Assembly: GCA_002391675.1 (NCBI GenBank)
Contig: DGFM01000017.1
Coordinates: forward strand, 220,003-238,709
Direction: 5' to 3'
Length of the DNA stretch: 18,707 nucleotides
Source of the DNA: Cloacimonetes bacterium UBA3900
GTDB taxonomy: Bacteria > Cloacimonadota > Cloacimonadia > Cloacimonadales > Cloacimonadaceae
Made by a program: the position numbers and the translations under genes. Below, piece after piece: positions 7,563 to 15,401 of the stretch; the first letter of the stretch is position 1, and each line of letters starts with the position of its first letter. The notes beneath the pieces were generated by a model that was not told the origin of the DNA, made no database searches, and saw nothing but the letters and a program-made list of their open reading frames with translations.

Positions 7563-7597
7563 GGCAGAGGCAACCATGATGCACAACAGCCTCTGCC
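7563..7597 (-). terminator. 9-bp perfect hairpin between two envelope genes
   Basis: GGCAGAGGC (7563-7571) and GCCTCTGCC (7589-7597) form a perfect 9-bp stem around a 17-nt loop. It lies just after the 3' end of the 7643-8287 gene and upstream of the 6637-7533 gene on the minus strand. The sequence after it on the minus strand (AATCTTAAATAT) has no solid U run. It may therefore be a weak terminator, an intercistronic stability stem or an attenuator. Confidence 0.45.
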
Positions 7598-7642
7598 CTA
7601 ATTACACTTTAAGCAGCAAAATCCTGCAAAGAAAAGCTGGGA

Positions 7643-8287
7643 TTACTTGAAATAATAGTAAAACCCTATCTGCGGGATATACATCACGAGCTCGCCCTTG
7701 TGATCGTAGGTGATGGGAACCTCAAAAGCCACACGGAAATGCCGCGTCAGAGACATCTCCACACCGGGCCCCACGCCCACAATCCAATCATATATATTCA
7801 CCATTTCACTTCTTATGGGTTCATCAACCACCCTGTCGTAGCTGGAAGAATTTGGGCCTGCATATGTGAGCTTGTATCTGGCAGAATACACCTTCTTCCT
7901 GCCGGTAGTCAGGGCACCACCACCAATGAGATAAAGGCGGCCCTTATTGAAATGATCCAGCACATAAATGCTGTTTAGACCGATGGTTGCCTTGATGCTG
8001 CGTCCGGTGAGCTTACGCCTGATATGACCAGTGACGTCAGGCGTGTAGTTGGCATCATAATCGGTGTAATGATCCCGAAAAACCACCTTGTTTGAGCCTC
8101 CGGTATGAGCGCCGAGTGTCAGCTGATAGCCCAATTGCTCGCCCATCCAACGCATGGCATAACCGCTGCCGCTGGAGGTGCCAAAATGGATGCCAATAGA
8201 CCGCGCCTCGTTGTACTTCTTGGCGCTTAGGGTCACTGCAAATAGTATCAGCAACGCCACAAGAGAGATGTTGCGGATCGTTTTCAT
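7643..8287 (-). CDS. Putative outer-membrane beta-barrel protein
   Basis: This 214-residue protein starts with a signal peptide (about 1-22, basic MKTIRN, hydrophobic core, LSA cut site). The mature part is made of alternating polar/hydrophobic stretches with many Gly, Tyr and Ser: IGIHFGTSSGSGYAM, YQLTLGAHTGG, RLYLIGGGALTTG, WIVGVGPGVEMSLTRHFRVAFEVPITY. It ends in IPQIGFYYYFK. This pattern fits a small OmpA/OmpW-like eight-strand barrel in the outer membrane. The terminal residue is Lys after Phe, so the C-terminal aromatic signal is near but not at the end. No specific family is recognised. The ATG has a GAGG ribosome site on the minus strand. It precedes the PEGA gene by about 110 nt and may be expressed with it. 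Confidence 0.72.
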   Translation of the reverse strand: MKTIRNISLVALLILFAVTLSAKKYNEARSIGIHFGTSSGSGYAMRWMGEQLGYQLTLGAHTGGSNKVVFRDHYTDYDANYTPDVTGHIRRKLTGRSIKATIGLNSIYVLDHFNKGRLYLIGGGALTTGRKKVYSARYKLTYAGPNSSSYDRVVDEPIRSEMVNIYDWIVGVGPGVEMSLTRHFRVAFEVPITYDHKGELVMYIPQIGFYYYFK

Positions 8288-8315
8288 AGCTTACCTCTTC
8301 TTTCGTTTTATCTTG

Positions 8316-8367
8316 GTGCACATCATGAGGAGATGCGCTTCGTTGTCAAGTTTTAAGTGCACATCAT
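8316..8367 (-). promoter_or_regulatory. Promoter region with paired 11-bp sites
   Basis: On the minus strand a perfect TTGACA -35 (complement of 8344-8349) is followed after 17 nt by ATGATG (complement of 8321-8326), a poor -10. The 11-bp sequence GTGCACATCAT occurs twice in direct orientation, at 8316-8326 and 8357-8367, with starts 41 bp apart, about four helical turns. One copy overlaps the predicted -10 and the other lies just upstream of the -35. Its GTGCAC part is itself palindromic. This geometry suits a regulator that binds both sites at the promoter of the 7643-8287 gene. That function is inference. Confidence 0.45.
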
Positions 8368-8373
8368 CCAAAA

Positions 8374-8401
8374 AAGGTCACCGTATCTCTGCGGTGACCT
8401 T
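8374..8401 (-). terminator. Terminator of the cmk-ispH/rpsA/PAP2/lemA operon
   Basis: A perfect 10-bp stem, AAGGTCACCG (8374-8383) with CGGTGACCTT (8392-8401), surrounds an 8-nt loop. On the minus strand it is followed by a T run (complement of A8370-8375, partly in the stem). It lies about 25 nt beyond the lemA stop codon. It also separates lemA from the promoter of the next minus-strand gene. Confidence 0.88.
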
Positions 8402-8424
8402 GCTTGTTCTGAAATTATTGGGTT

Positions 8425-9021
8425 TTAGTTAAATTGTACCTTGGGGGCAGTTTGAGCTTCCTCTGTAGCCTGGAAGAAGGCCATGGGCTTCATGCCAAAC
8501 ATACCGGCAAGGATGTTGTTTGGGAAAACCACGATGTAGGCGTTGAAGCTCTTCACGCTGTCGTTGAAGCGGCCTCTTTCAACAGCCACGCGGTTTTCTG
8601 TTCCTTCCAACTGAGCTTGGAGCTCGAGGAAGTTTTGGTTTGCTTTCAGCTCCGGATAGCGTTCCACTACCAGCATCATCCTGCTCAAAGCAGAGCTGAG
8701 GCCGTCTTGGGCTTTTTGAAACTTTGCGAAAGCTTCCGGATCGGTCAAGGTTTCAGGGGTCACGGTCATCTGCCCCACTTTGGCACGGGCTTCGATCACG
8801 TCTGTGAGGGTGCCTTTCTCAAAGTCGGCAGCTCCCTGAACCGTGGAAACGAGGTTTGGGATCAGGTCAAAGCGGCGTTGATATTGGTTTTCAACCTGAG
8901 ACCATGCGGTATCCACATCAACCTTCTTGGTTTGCATTTTGTTGTAGCGACCTACGATGCTCGCTACGAGTATGATGATGATTAGGACAATCACCAGCAG
9001 GATTGTGTACCCTTTTTTCAT
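8425..9021 (-). CDS. lemA: LemA family membrane protein
   Basis: This is a 198-residue protein with the classic LemA form. One N-terminal membrane helix (about 5-23) is followed by a long helical soluble domain. Recognised blocks are YNKMQTKKVDVDTAWSQVE, QYQRRFDLIPNLVSTVQG, the ERYPELKANQNF motif, the ENRVAVERGRFNDSVKSFN block, and the FPNNILAGMFGMKPMAFF end. LemA proteins are inner-membrane proteins of uncertain function, often encoded near membrane proteases or TPM-domain proteins; none is seen here. The start has a good AAGGAGA Shine-Dalgarno. It follows the PAP2 gene by 25 nt and ends the operon. Confidence 0.95.
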   Translation of the reverse strand: MKKGYTILLVIVLIIIILVASIVGRYNKMQTKKVDVDTAWSQVENQYQRRFDLIPNLVSTVQGAADFEKGTLTDVIEARAKVGQMTVTPETLTDPEAFAKFQKAQDGLSSALSRMMLVVERYPELKANQNFLELQAQLEGTENRVAVERGRFNDSVKSFNAYIVVFPNNILAGMFGMKPMAFFQATEEAQTAPKVQFN

Positions 9022-9046
9022 TGTTGTTTATCTCCTTGAAAGTATT

Positions 9047-9796
9047 TCATTGGGTAGGAGACAGAGCCTTGGCTTCTGTCTCATATATTATAAGCGGTTC
9101 TTTGTGTAAAGCCATTAAATAATAGAGTAAGGCCGAAATCAGCCACACTATGGCTGCCGACCAGAGCACATCGGTGAAGAAGTGACCTCCCTGTGCGATG
9201 CGCACAAAGCCGATCAAGCTTCCCCAGGCCAAGGCTAAAAGGGCTATCCAGAGCGACTTCCTCCACCCTTTGTGCCTGTTTAAAAAGTAGAGGGCAAAGA
9301 AATAGAACCCCATGCTGGCGTGTCCGCTGGGGAAGGAGTTGCCGGGGCTGCTCTTATCCATCTCCCAGGGAGCTTCATAGCGGTGTTTACCTCCAAACTC
9401 CTGGATGTTCCGAGGTCTGGGTCTGCCCCAGCGCTGTTTTAAGGCTGTATTCACCACCAAGCCGGGGCCTATGGCCATCACCAAAATAAGGTAGAGATAC
9501 CTCTTTCGCCTGCTCTTGAGCCGGTCATCAAAGAAGGAGCGGATGAGTCTGTACAGGGCAAAGACAACAACGCCCCAGGCCGGGTAGACGCCATACTTAT
9601 AGATGAAATGGTTCTGGGGCAAAAACCAGCCCTGCCCGCCTCGGTACCAATGTCCTGAAATAGACAAATCCAGCGACCTTGCATCGACAAAGATGGTGAA
9701 TAAGGCCAGCAAAGCGAGGGGAATAAGAAAGTCTAACCAAATAACCAAGTGACGGCCGGGAAGAGCCGCCACTTGATATTCTTTATTCTCACGCAT
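9047..9796 (-). CDS. PAP2-family membrane phosphatase
   Basis: This 249-residue integral membrane protein carries all three phosphatidic-acid-phosphatase motifs. They are K-x6-RP (K120 to R127-P128), PSGH (156-159), and R-x5-H-x3-D (R199, H205, D209). Several membrane helices surround them (about 17-38, 70-85, 100-118, 162-173, 182-198, 209-229). The family removes phosphate from lipid substrates: phosphatidate, undecaprenyl pyrophosphate, phosphatidylglycerophosphate or lipid A. The substrate cannot be chosen here; the sequence around GGKHRYEAPWEMD recalls lipid-A-phosphatase-like members. The start codon lies only 11 nt after the rpsA stop, with no clear Shine-Dalgarno, so translation may depend on coupling to rpsA. 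Confidence 0.92.
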   Translation of the reverse strand: MRENKEYQVAALPGRHLVIWLDFLIPLALLALFTIFVDARSLDLSISGHWYRGGQGWFLPQNHFIYKYGVYPAWGVVVFALYRLIRSFFDDRLKSRRKRYLYLILVMAIGPGLVVNTALKQRWGRPRPRNIQEFGGKHRYEAPWEMDKSSPGNSFPSGHASMGFYFFALYFLNRHKGWRKSLWIALLALAWGSLIGFVRIAQGGHFFTDVLWSAAIVWLISALLYYLMALHKEPLIIYETEAKALSPTQ

Positions 9797-9807
9797 ATGG
9801 AGCGAGT

Positions 9808-12381
9808 TTACTCTTGGGTTTCCTCTTCAAGTGTGGGAACTTCAGCTTCCGGCTCCTGGGGAACCTCTGCCGCTTCTTCAGTAACTTCTGCCGGTGTTTC
9901 CACGGGTTCTGCCACTTCAGGCTCAGGTGCAGGAGCTTCCTCAGCTGGAGTCTCGTCTGCCGGTGTTTCCTCGACTGGAGCCTCTTCCACTGGAGCTTCC
10001 TCAGCTGGAGTCTCTTCAGCCGGAGCTTCTTCAGCCGGAGCTTCTTCTGCGGGAGCCTCTTCAACTTGAGCTTCTGCTTCAGGTTCGGGAGTTTCCTCTA
10101 CAGGTGCTTCCTCAACGGGTTCTTCTTCTGCCGGAGCCTCTTCTGCAGGGGCTTCCTCAACAGCAACCTCTTCCACCGGAGTTTCTTCAACGGGAGCTTC
10201 AGCCACCGGTTCCACCACTTCGGGCTCAGGTGCTTCTGTTGCAGGAGCTTCTTCCGCGGCTGCTGCAGCTGCTGCTTCCTGTTGCTTCTGTTCCTCTTCC
10301 AGTCTCTTGGCTTCTTCTTTCTTCTTCTTCATCCTTTCTTTGCGCTGTTTTTCACGCTGTGCTTTTTCCTGTTTCCTCTTTTGGATCAGGGCGAGCTTTT
10401 CGCGCATAACAGCTTCGTGGATGGCCACATACTCCTCATGGAGTTTGGGGTCTCTGGAGTAGAAGAAGGCCTTTGCGCTCAGGATCAATCTGCGGTTGTC
10501 TGTATCGAGTTCAATCACCTTCAAGGGGATTCTTTCACCTTCCACGAAGGCGTCTTCACAGTTATCCAGCTTGGGAATGGCCAGATGTGAAATGGGGACA
10601 AATCCTTCCACCACTTCCTTTTCTGTCTCAATATCCACCAGCACTCCTTTGGGGATGAGCTTGGTGATTTTGCCCAGTACTTCCGTGTTTACAGGCAGCA
10701 ATTCATGCAGATACTGCCATGGATCCGGGTTGAGTTGTTTGACGCCCAGGGCAATGCGATGCAAAGCTCTATCGATGGAAAGGATAACGGCTTCCACTTC
10801 TTGACCTTTGGTATAGACTTCACGCGGGTGATAGACGCGCTTGGTCCAGCTGATATCAGAGATATGGATGAGGCCGTCAATTCCATCCTCGATCTCCACA
10901 AAGGCGCCAAAAGCGGTGATGCTCTTGATCTTGCGATTGAGGACGGTTCCAATTGGATAGCGGTCTTCGATTGTGAGCCAGGGGTTTGGATCCATCTGTT
11001 TCATACCCAGAGAGATGCGTTGCTCTTCGGTATCCAGTTCCAGCACGATGGCGTCGATCACGTCACCCACTTTGACAAACTTGCGTGCGTCGGAAATCTT
11101 CCTGGTCCAGGACATCTCAGAAATATGCACCAATCCTTCGACGCCGGGTTCAAGCTCCACGAATGCGCCGAACGATCTCACGCTCATCACTCTACCGGTG
11201 ATGCGTGTACCTTCGGGGAATTTGAGCTCGATGGTTTCCCAGGGATGGGGCACCAATTGCTTGAGTCCCAGGGAGATCCTTTCGGTTTCCGGTTCAAAAG
11301 TGATTACTTTCACTTTCACTTTATCGCCGATGCTCAGCATCTCTGAGGGGTGATTGATCTTGCCCCAGCTCATATCGGTGATGTGAAGGAGCCCATCAAT
11401 TCCACCGAGGTCGATAAATGCGCCATAGTTGGTGATGTTTTTCACTTCGCCGTCCAGTTCGGCGCCCACTTCAATGGTTGCCAGCAGTTCTTTTCTTTTT
11501 TCTGCCTGCTCGGCTTCCAGCACCAGTTTGCGAGAAACAATGATATTTTTATGGTTGTCATCCAAGCTTAACACCTTGAAGCCCATCTCTTTACCAATGT
11601 ATTGGTCGAGATTGGGCATGGGGCGCACTCCGATGTGTGAACCGGGCAAGAAGGCTTCGATCCCAATAACTTCGACGATCATTCCACCTTTCACACGGCG
11701 GCGAACCACTCCCGGAAGGATGGTGCCTGCATCAAAAGCTTGTTTGATCTTTTCAATGTTTTTGATAAAATCGGCTTTCTTTTTGGAAAGCTCCAGTTTG
11801 CCCTCTCCATCATCCACACGCTCGATGAAAACCTTGATGGTAGAATCGATTTCGGGGATTCCACCATAGCTAAACTCGCTGATAGGTATCACGCCGTCGG
11901 ATTTGTAACCAATAGCCACCACGACGTCCTTATCGGTCACGTCAACTACAGTTCCCTCAATGACCTCGCCTCTTTCAAGGCTGACGGTGTATTTGTCATA
12001 CATGTTGATCATTGCCTGACGATCCATTTCCTCTTGGGTCGCGGGAGCTTTGGGTTCTTCAAGCTCTTTTTCCCCGCCGCTTTCAGCCGGTGTTTCCACG
12101 GGCTCGGGCTCGGGTGTAACTTCTTCTGCTGCGGGAGCTTCCGGTTCAGGGGTTTCTGCTACGGGAGCTTCTTCGGCTGCAGTCTCAGCTTCAGAGCTTG
12201 TTTCAGGAGCTTCAGCTTCTTGCTCGGGCTCCTGAGGCGTTACTTCTTCTGGGGTTATGGTGCTAACTTCCTGTTCGGGTGCACCTTCTTCGGGTTTGTT
12301 CTGCGACGTTATGTCTTCACCGACCTTGTTTTTGTCTTCTTCAAGATCGACGTTGACGTTGTTTTGATCATGATTTAACAT
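9808..12381 (-). CDS. rpsA: 30S ribosomal protein S1 with long acidic tails at both ends
   Basis: This 857-residue protein is much longer than E. coli S1 (557). Six S1 RNA-binding repeats are visible at about 137-202, 218-285, 304-373, 389-460, 476-547 and 564-636. Repeats 3-5 carry the typical YGAFIDL/FGAFVEL...GLLHI-S-D-MSW pattern. An N-terminal extension (about 1-118) is rich in Glu, Pro, Ala and Thr. The C-terminal extension begins with a basic coiled stretch (about 660-700, many KRK/EKQRKER), then polyalanine, then about 150 residues of APAEE/APVEE-type repeats. S1 binds mRNA and helps the 30S subunit start translation. The ATG overlaps the cmk-ispH stop by 7 nt and has a strong AAGGAGG site. 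The core is certain; the role of the tails is not known. Confidence 0.94.
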   Translation of the reverse strand: MLNHDQNNVNVDLEEDKNKVGEDITSQNKPEEGAPEQEVSTITPEEVTPQEPEQEAEAPETSSEAETAAEEAPVAETPEPEAPAAEEVTPEPEPVETPAESGGEKELEEPKAPATQEEMDRQAMINMYDKYTVSLERGEVIEGTVVDVTDKDVVVAIGYKSDGVIPISEFSYGGIPEIDSTIKVFIERVDDGEGKLELSKKKADFIKNIEKIKQAFDAGTILPGVVRRRVKGGMIVEVIGIEAFLPGSHIGVRPMPNLDQYIGKEMGFKVLSLDDNHKNIIVSRKLVLEAEQAEKRKELLATIEVGAELDGEVKNITNYGAFIDLGGIDGLLHITDMSWGKINHPSEMLSIGDKVKVKVITFEPETERISLGLKQLVPHPWETIELKFPEGTRITGRVMSVRSFGAFVELEPGVEGLVHISEMSWTRKISDARKFVKVGDVIDAIVLELDTEEQRISLGMKQMDPNPWLTIEDRYPIGTVLNRKIKSITAFGAFVEIEDGIDGLIHISDISWTKRVYHPREVYTKGQEVEAVILSIDRALHRIALGVKQLNPDPWQYLHELLPVNTEVLGKITKLIPKGVLVDIETEKEVVEGFVPISHLAIPKLDNCEDAFVEGERIPLKVIELDTDNRRLILSAKAFFYSRDPKLHEEYVAIHEAVMREKLALIQKRKQEKAQREKQRKERMKKKKEEAKRLEEEQKQQEAAAAAAAEEAPATEAPEPEVVEPVAEAPVEETPVEEVAVEEAPAEEAPAEEEPVEEAPVEETPEPEAEAQVEEAPAEEAPAEEAPAEETPAEEAPVEEAPVEETPADETPAEEAPAPEPEVAEPVETPAEVTEEAAEVPQEPEAEVPTLEEETQE
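9811..10266 (-). repeat. Low-complexity APAEE-type repeat tract in the rpsA 3' end
   Basis: This part encodes residues 706-857 of S1. Near-repeating 15-bp units encode AEEAP/PVEEA/PAEET variants, densest at about 9930-10190. The units vary at third positions and in Ala/Val/Thr choice, so they are old imperfect repeats and not a fresh expansion. Repeats of this kind can change length by slippage. Confidence 0.8.
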
Positions 12382-13934
12382 GATTCCTCCTTATACAAGG
12401 GGACTTCACCGATGGTTGTTACTCGCTCGGGTTCCCCATTTATTTCCTTAATTCGATTGTACACGCTCAAGATAGTTTGTGAAGGTGTAGAAGCTCCGGC
12501 TGCCAGACCGATAATCTTTTTGCCTTCAAGCCATTGGGGCTGGATTTCCGCCTCTGTTTCGATCTTGTGACAATGGCAATATCTTTGGCAAAGATGAAAC
12601 AGCTGCATGGTATTGGAGCTATTTTGCCCACCGATCACGATCATGACGTCTGCGTGCTGAGCAAGATCGGCAGTGGCTTTTTGACGTTGCTGAGTGGCCA
12701 AACAGATGGTATTGAAAATCCTGAGTTCCTGCACTTTTGTGCTAAACCAGGCGCTCATCGCAGCAAGGTCTTCGGGTTTCTTGGTAGTTTGGCAGACGAT
12801 ACACACTTTGCTGTGCAACACCAATTCCGGCGTGCTGCCCGGAGCCAGGACGAGGGTGCTTCCATTGCCCCAAGAGCGCATCCCGACTACCTCCGGATGA
12901 TGTTCATCTCCCATGATTATCACCTGATAATCCTTGGCAGACATCTCCTGCACCAGCTGCTGAGCCCGCTTTACATAGGGACAAGTGGCATCAACCACCG
13001 TATTCCCGGATGCCTCCAAAGCTTCATAAATCTCTCGGGGCGCACCATGAGAGCGGATGATCACAGTGTGATTTTCCAAATGCGTGGGATCATCGCAAAC
13101 CACGATTCCCTGCGCTGCCAGCTGCTTTACCACTACCGGATTGTGGATGAGCTCACCCAGGGTGCAGACGTTTTGGCCCTGACCTTTGGCTTCTATAGCC
13201 ATTTGGATCGCTCTGCGCACTCCAAAGCAAAAACCGGAATGTTCCGCCAAATAGATCTTGGCGTTACCCCGTTTTTGCATGATGACGTCGTAAAGCACAT
13301 TTACCTGCTCTTCGATGGTAAGGTTGCCGGTATCCACCTCGATGGCATCCGGCATCTTTATCAGAGGCGCCAAAGCACGGCCGGCGTCATTCTCATCCCT
13401 GCGGTTTATATCTTCCAAAACTTCTTGGTAGTCCGCATCCAGGCCTCTCGATTTGAGCTCATCAAACCGTCTTTGAGCCCTGATTTCTGCATCTGCCACC
13501 AAGAAAAACTTAAAGTCTGCATCGGGAAATACGTATGAACCTATATCGCGTCCATCCAGGATGAAACCTCCGCCGGATGCGATCTTTCTCTGCAATTCCA
13601 CCATCTTCAGCCTCACGCTGGGCTGAGCAGAGATGGCAGAGGCTTGCTGGGATATGTGTTCGCTGCGGATGAGCCGGGAAACGTCTTCATCGCCCAAAAA
13701 GATGCGATTCATGCCACCTTCAAATTCCACTCTCAGCTCTATCTCGTCCATCAGCGCTTCGATGGCGCCCAGATCGTCCAAAGGCACAGCCAACCGCTCG
13801 GCTTGCAAGGCGCAAGCACGATACATGGCTCCGGTATCGAGATACACCAATCCCAGCCTGGCAGCTAAGAGCCGGGCTGTGGTACTCTTTCCGGAGGCAG
13901 CAGGTCCGTCAATGGCGATGATAGGTTTTTTCAT
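12375..13934 (-). CDS. cmk-ispH: Cytidylate kinase / HMBPP reductase (IspH) fusion
   Basis: This 519-residue protein holds two complete enzymes. Residues 1-222 are CMP kinase, with MKKPIIAIDGPAASGKST (P-loop 10-18), LDTGAMYRA (32-40), FILDGRDIG (124-132), and the RRDENDAGRALAPL lid (178-191). Residues about 226-510 are IspH, the Fe-S enzyme that makes IPP and DMAPP in the MEP pathway. Its three cluster cysteines are C236, C318 and C411. H264, H345-H346, E348, the QTT block (382-384), SSN (439-441) and GASTPS (480-485) complete the active site. I chose the ATG at 13932-13934 because it starts the canonical CMK N-terminus and has an AAGGGA ribosome site; an in-frame TTG at 13980-13982 would add 16 unlikely residues. 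The stop overlaps rpsA by 7 nt. Confidence 0.95.
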   Translation of the reverse strand: MKKPIIAIDGPAASGKSTTARLLAARLGLVYLDTGAMYRACALQAERLAVPLDDLGAIEALMDEIELRVEFEGGMNRIFLGDEDVSRLIRSEHISQQASAISAQPSVRLKMVELQRKIASGGGFILDGRDIGSYVFPDADFKFFLVADAEIRAQRRFDELKSRGLDADYQEVLEDINRRDENDAGRALAPLIKMPDAIEVDTGNLTIEEQVNVLYDVIMQKRGNAKIYLAEHSGFCFGVRRAIQMAIEAKGQGQNVCTLGELIHNPVVVKQLAAQGIVVCDDPTHLENHTVIIRSHGAPREIYEALEASGNTVVDATCPYVKRAQQLVQEMSAKDYQVIIMGDEHHPEVVGMRSWGNGSTLVLAPGSTPELVLHSKVCIVCQTTKKPEDLAAMSAWFSTKVQELRIFNTICLATQQRQKATADLAQHADVMIVIGGQNSSNTMQLFHLCQRYCHCHKIETEAEIQPQWLEGKKIIGLAAGASTPSQTILSVYNRIKEINGEPERVTTIGEVPLYKEESC

Positions 13935-14238
13935 GCAATTTCCCTTATGGGACCATGTTTTTAAAGATTCAAGTGTGGTCAATAACTATTTTCACCAGAA
14001 GCCAAATATCTGCCCGGAAACAAGCGCAAAATACAGCCCAACCTCGCTGTGAGAGCCGGATTTGACCTTTTACCATTTTACCTGATATTTCTTGCTCACA
14101 CTCCCCTCAAACAGTATTTACAGGCGCATTCTGCCGACCCTCATCTGCGGCTTTGCATCCAATGCAAACTTTATATGTCTTGACTCAAAACCCCCGCCGC
14201 CGTATATTGTCCACACAGACACAAGGAGCGACAAAGTT
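13935..14238. other. Divergent intergenic region between cmk-ispH and dgt
   Basis: This is about 300 bp without a credible gene. It holds a strong plus-strand promoter near the dgt end (14180-14208). A TTGACC lies on each strand: on the plus strand at 14062-14067 with a weak TATTTC 18 nt later, and on the minus strand near 13980 facing cmk-ispH with no good -10. No riboswitch or terminator was recognised. An open frame continues upstream of dgt to 14092 but lacks a ribosome site and lies before the promoter. Confidence 0.6.
14180..14208 (+). promoter_or_regulatory. Sigma-70-type promoter for dgt
   Basis: TTGACT (14180-14185) and TATATT (14203-14208) are separated by exactly 17 nt; each matches the consensus at five of six or better than four of six positions. 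The expected transcription start near 14215 leaves a leader of about 25 nt that contains the AAGGAG ribosome site (14223-14228). This arrangement also supports the dgt start at 14239. Confidence 0.8.
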
Positions 14239-15390
14239 ATGAAAGACAACTTAAATAAACTGTTCTCACAGATCAGAGAGAGCAATCAATGTGCCCTGGG
14301 GCCGCGTGCCTTCAGGGACGAAGATGCCACGCGCAGGCACACGGAAGATGAAGACGAGATGCGCACCCGTTTTGCCGTGGATAGAGACCGCATCCTCTAC
14401 AGCGGCTCCTACAGACGTTATCACGGCAAGACGCAGGTCTTTTCCTTCACCAATCTCATCGACGAAGAAATGACCAACCGCAACCTCCACGTTGCGCACG
14501 TATCGCAGATTTCCAGGACTATCGGCAAATACTTGAGGCTCAATACAGAGCTGATCGAAGCCATCGCTTTGGGCCACGACCTGGGCCACCCTCCCTTTGG
14601 GCATGACGGCGAAAAGGCGCTCTCCGACAGCTGTGTAGAGCATGGAATAGGCGAATTTCACCACAACATCGAATCGTTGCACATCGTAGACTGCATCTCG
14701 CGCAAAGGCCAGGGCCTCAACCTCACTTTCCAGGTGCGGGACGGCATCATTTCACACGATGGAGAGGTACACAACACGCGCCTGGAACCGGAATTCAACA
14801 AGACGGAAGCGGATATCCAGGATTATATCACCAGAAAGAAGGGTGGCGAATTCGTCCACTGGATGCCCTGCACCTTGGAAGGCTGCGTGGTGCGCATTGC
14901 GGATACTATCGCCTATATTGGCCAGGACATCGAGGACGCCATCCGCTTTAAAATCTTGAAAAGAGAGGATTTGCCCAAAGAAGCCACCGACTATCTGGGC
15001 AACACAAACAGCCAGATCATCGAGACGCTGATCAAGAGCGTGATCGCCAACAGCGTGGATAGAGACTGGATTGCCTTTGACGAGGAAACATCCTACCATC
15101 TGCTTGAGCTGAAGAAGTTTAACTACAAATACATCTACACAGACGAAAACGTAAAACACGCTAACGCAATCATCAACCGCACCATGGGCATGCTCTTTGA
15201 TATCTATATGGAAGACATCCGCACAAACAACACCAAGTCCATGATTTTCAAACACTTCCTGGATCACAAAGTGGATGCCTACAGAGAAGGCCTCTCACCC
15301 GCAGAACAGGTGCGGGACTTCATAGCCACCATGACAGACAGATACTACAACGAGCAGCTCAAAGACCACTTCCTGCCCTGGAAATGGTAG
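14239..15390 (+). CDS. dgt: dGTPase-like HD-domain dNTP triphosphohydrolase
   Basis: This 383-residue protein hydrolyses deoxynucleoside triphosphates (classically dGTP) to the nucleoside and triphosphate, acting on dNTP pools. Visible motifs are the N-terminal RTRFAVDRDRILYSGSYRRYHGKTQVF (split 42-68), typical of Dgt, then HVAHVSQISRTIG, the metal-binding HD pair in LGHDLGHPPFGH (H113-D114), FHHNIES, and the final metal Asp in RIADTIAYIGQDIEDA (D222). The start ATG at 14239 is chosen over an upstream frame opening because it has AAGGAG at 14223-14228, follows the promoter directly, and gives the family's usual N-terminus. It is divergent from cmk-ispH and ends 11 nt from the opposing ribD, with no terminator between them. 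Confidence 0.92.
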   Translation: MKDNLNKLFSQIRESNQCALGPRAFRDEDATRRHTEDEDEMRTRFAVDRDRILYSGSYRRYHGKTQVFSFTNLIDEEMTNRNLHVAHVSQISRTIGKYLRLNTELIEAIALGHDLGHPPFGHDGEKALSDSCVEHGIGEFHHNIESLHIVDCISRKGQGLNLTFQVRDGIISHDGEVHNTRLEPEFNKTEADIQDYITRKKGGEFVHWMPCTLEGCVVRIADTIAYIGQDIEDAIRFKILKREDLPKEATDYLGNTNSQIIETLIKSVIANSVDRDWIAFDEETSYHLLELKKFNYKYIYTDENVKHANAIINRTMGMLFDIYMEDIRTNNTKSMIFKHFLDHKVDAYREGLSPAEQVRDFIATMTDRYYNEQLKDHFLPWKW

Positions 15391-15401
15391 CCAAACAGCA
15401 C

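Noticed and set aside
9749..10069. Plus-strand frames encoding Ser/Gly/Ala repeats opposite the rpsA tail
   Set aside because: These are antisense readings of the AEEAP repeat tract of S1, not surface repeat proteins.
9930..10190. Regular short repeats resembling a repeat array
   Set aside because: Units are about 15 bp, contiguous, without unique spacers, and in frame with S1. This is not CRISPR.
12534..13538. 334-codon plus-strand open frame
   Set aside because: It lies opposite the cmk-ispH fusion, whose motifs are complete. It is a codon-bias shadow without domain or ribosome site.
13935..13982. Alternative TTG start for cmk-ispH at 13980-13982
   Set aside because: It adds 16 residues not found in CMP kinases, and the ATG at 13932-13934 has a proper ribosome site.
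13990..14040. Possible third copy of the 53-bp repeat upstream of cmk-ispH
   Set aside because: Only scattered short matches (GGC, CCGG, an ATTTTGCGC/TTGTTT resemblance) are seen. Ungapped identity is near chance and the GTTTTCGCAAAAC core is absent.
14092..14238. N-terminal extension of dgt by 49 codons
   Set aside because: It lies before the promoter, has no ribosome site, and the extra residues are not part of the Dgt family's N-terminus.
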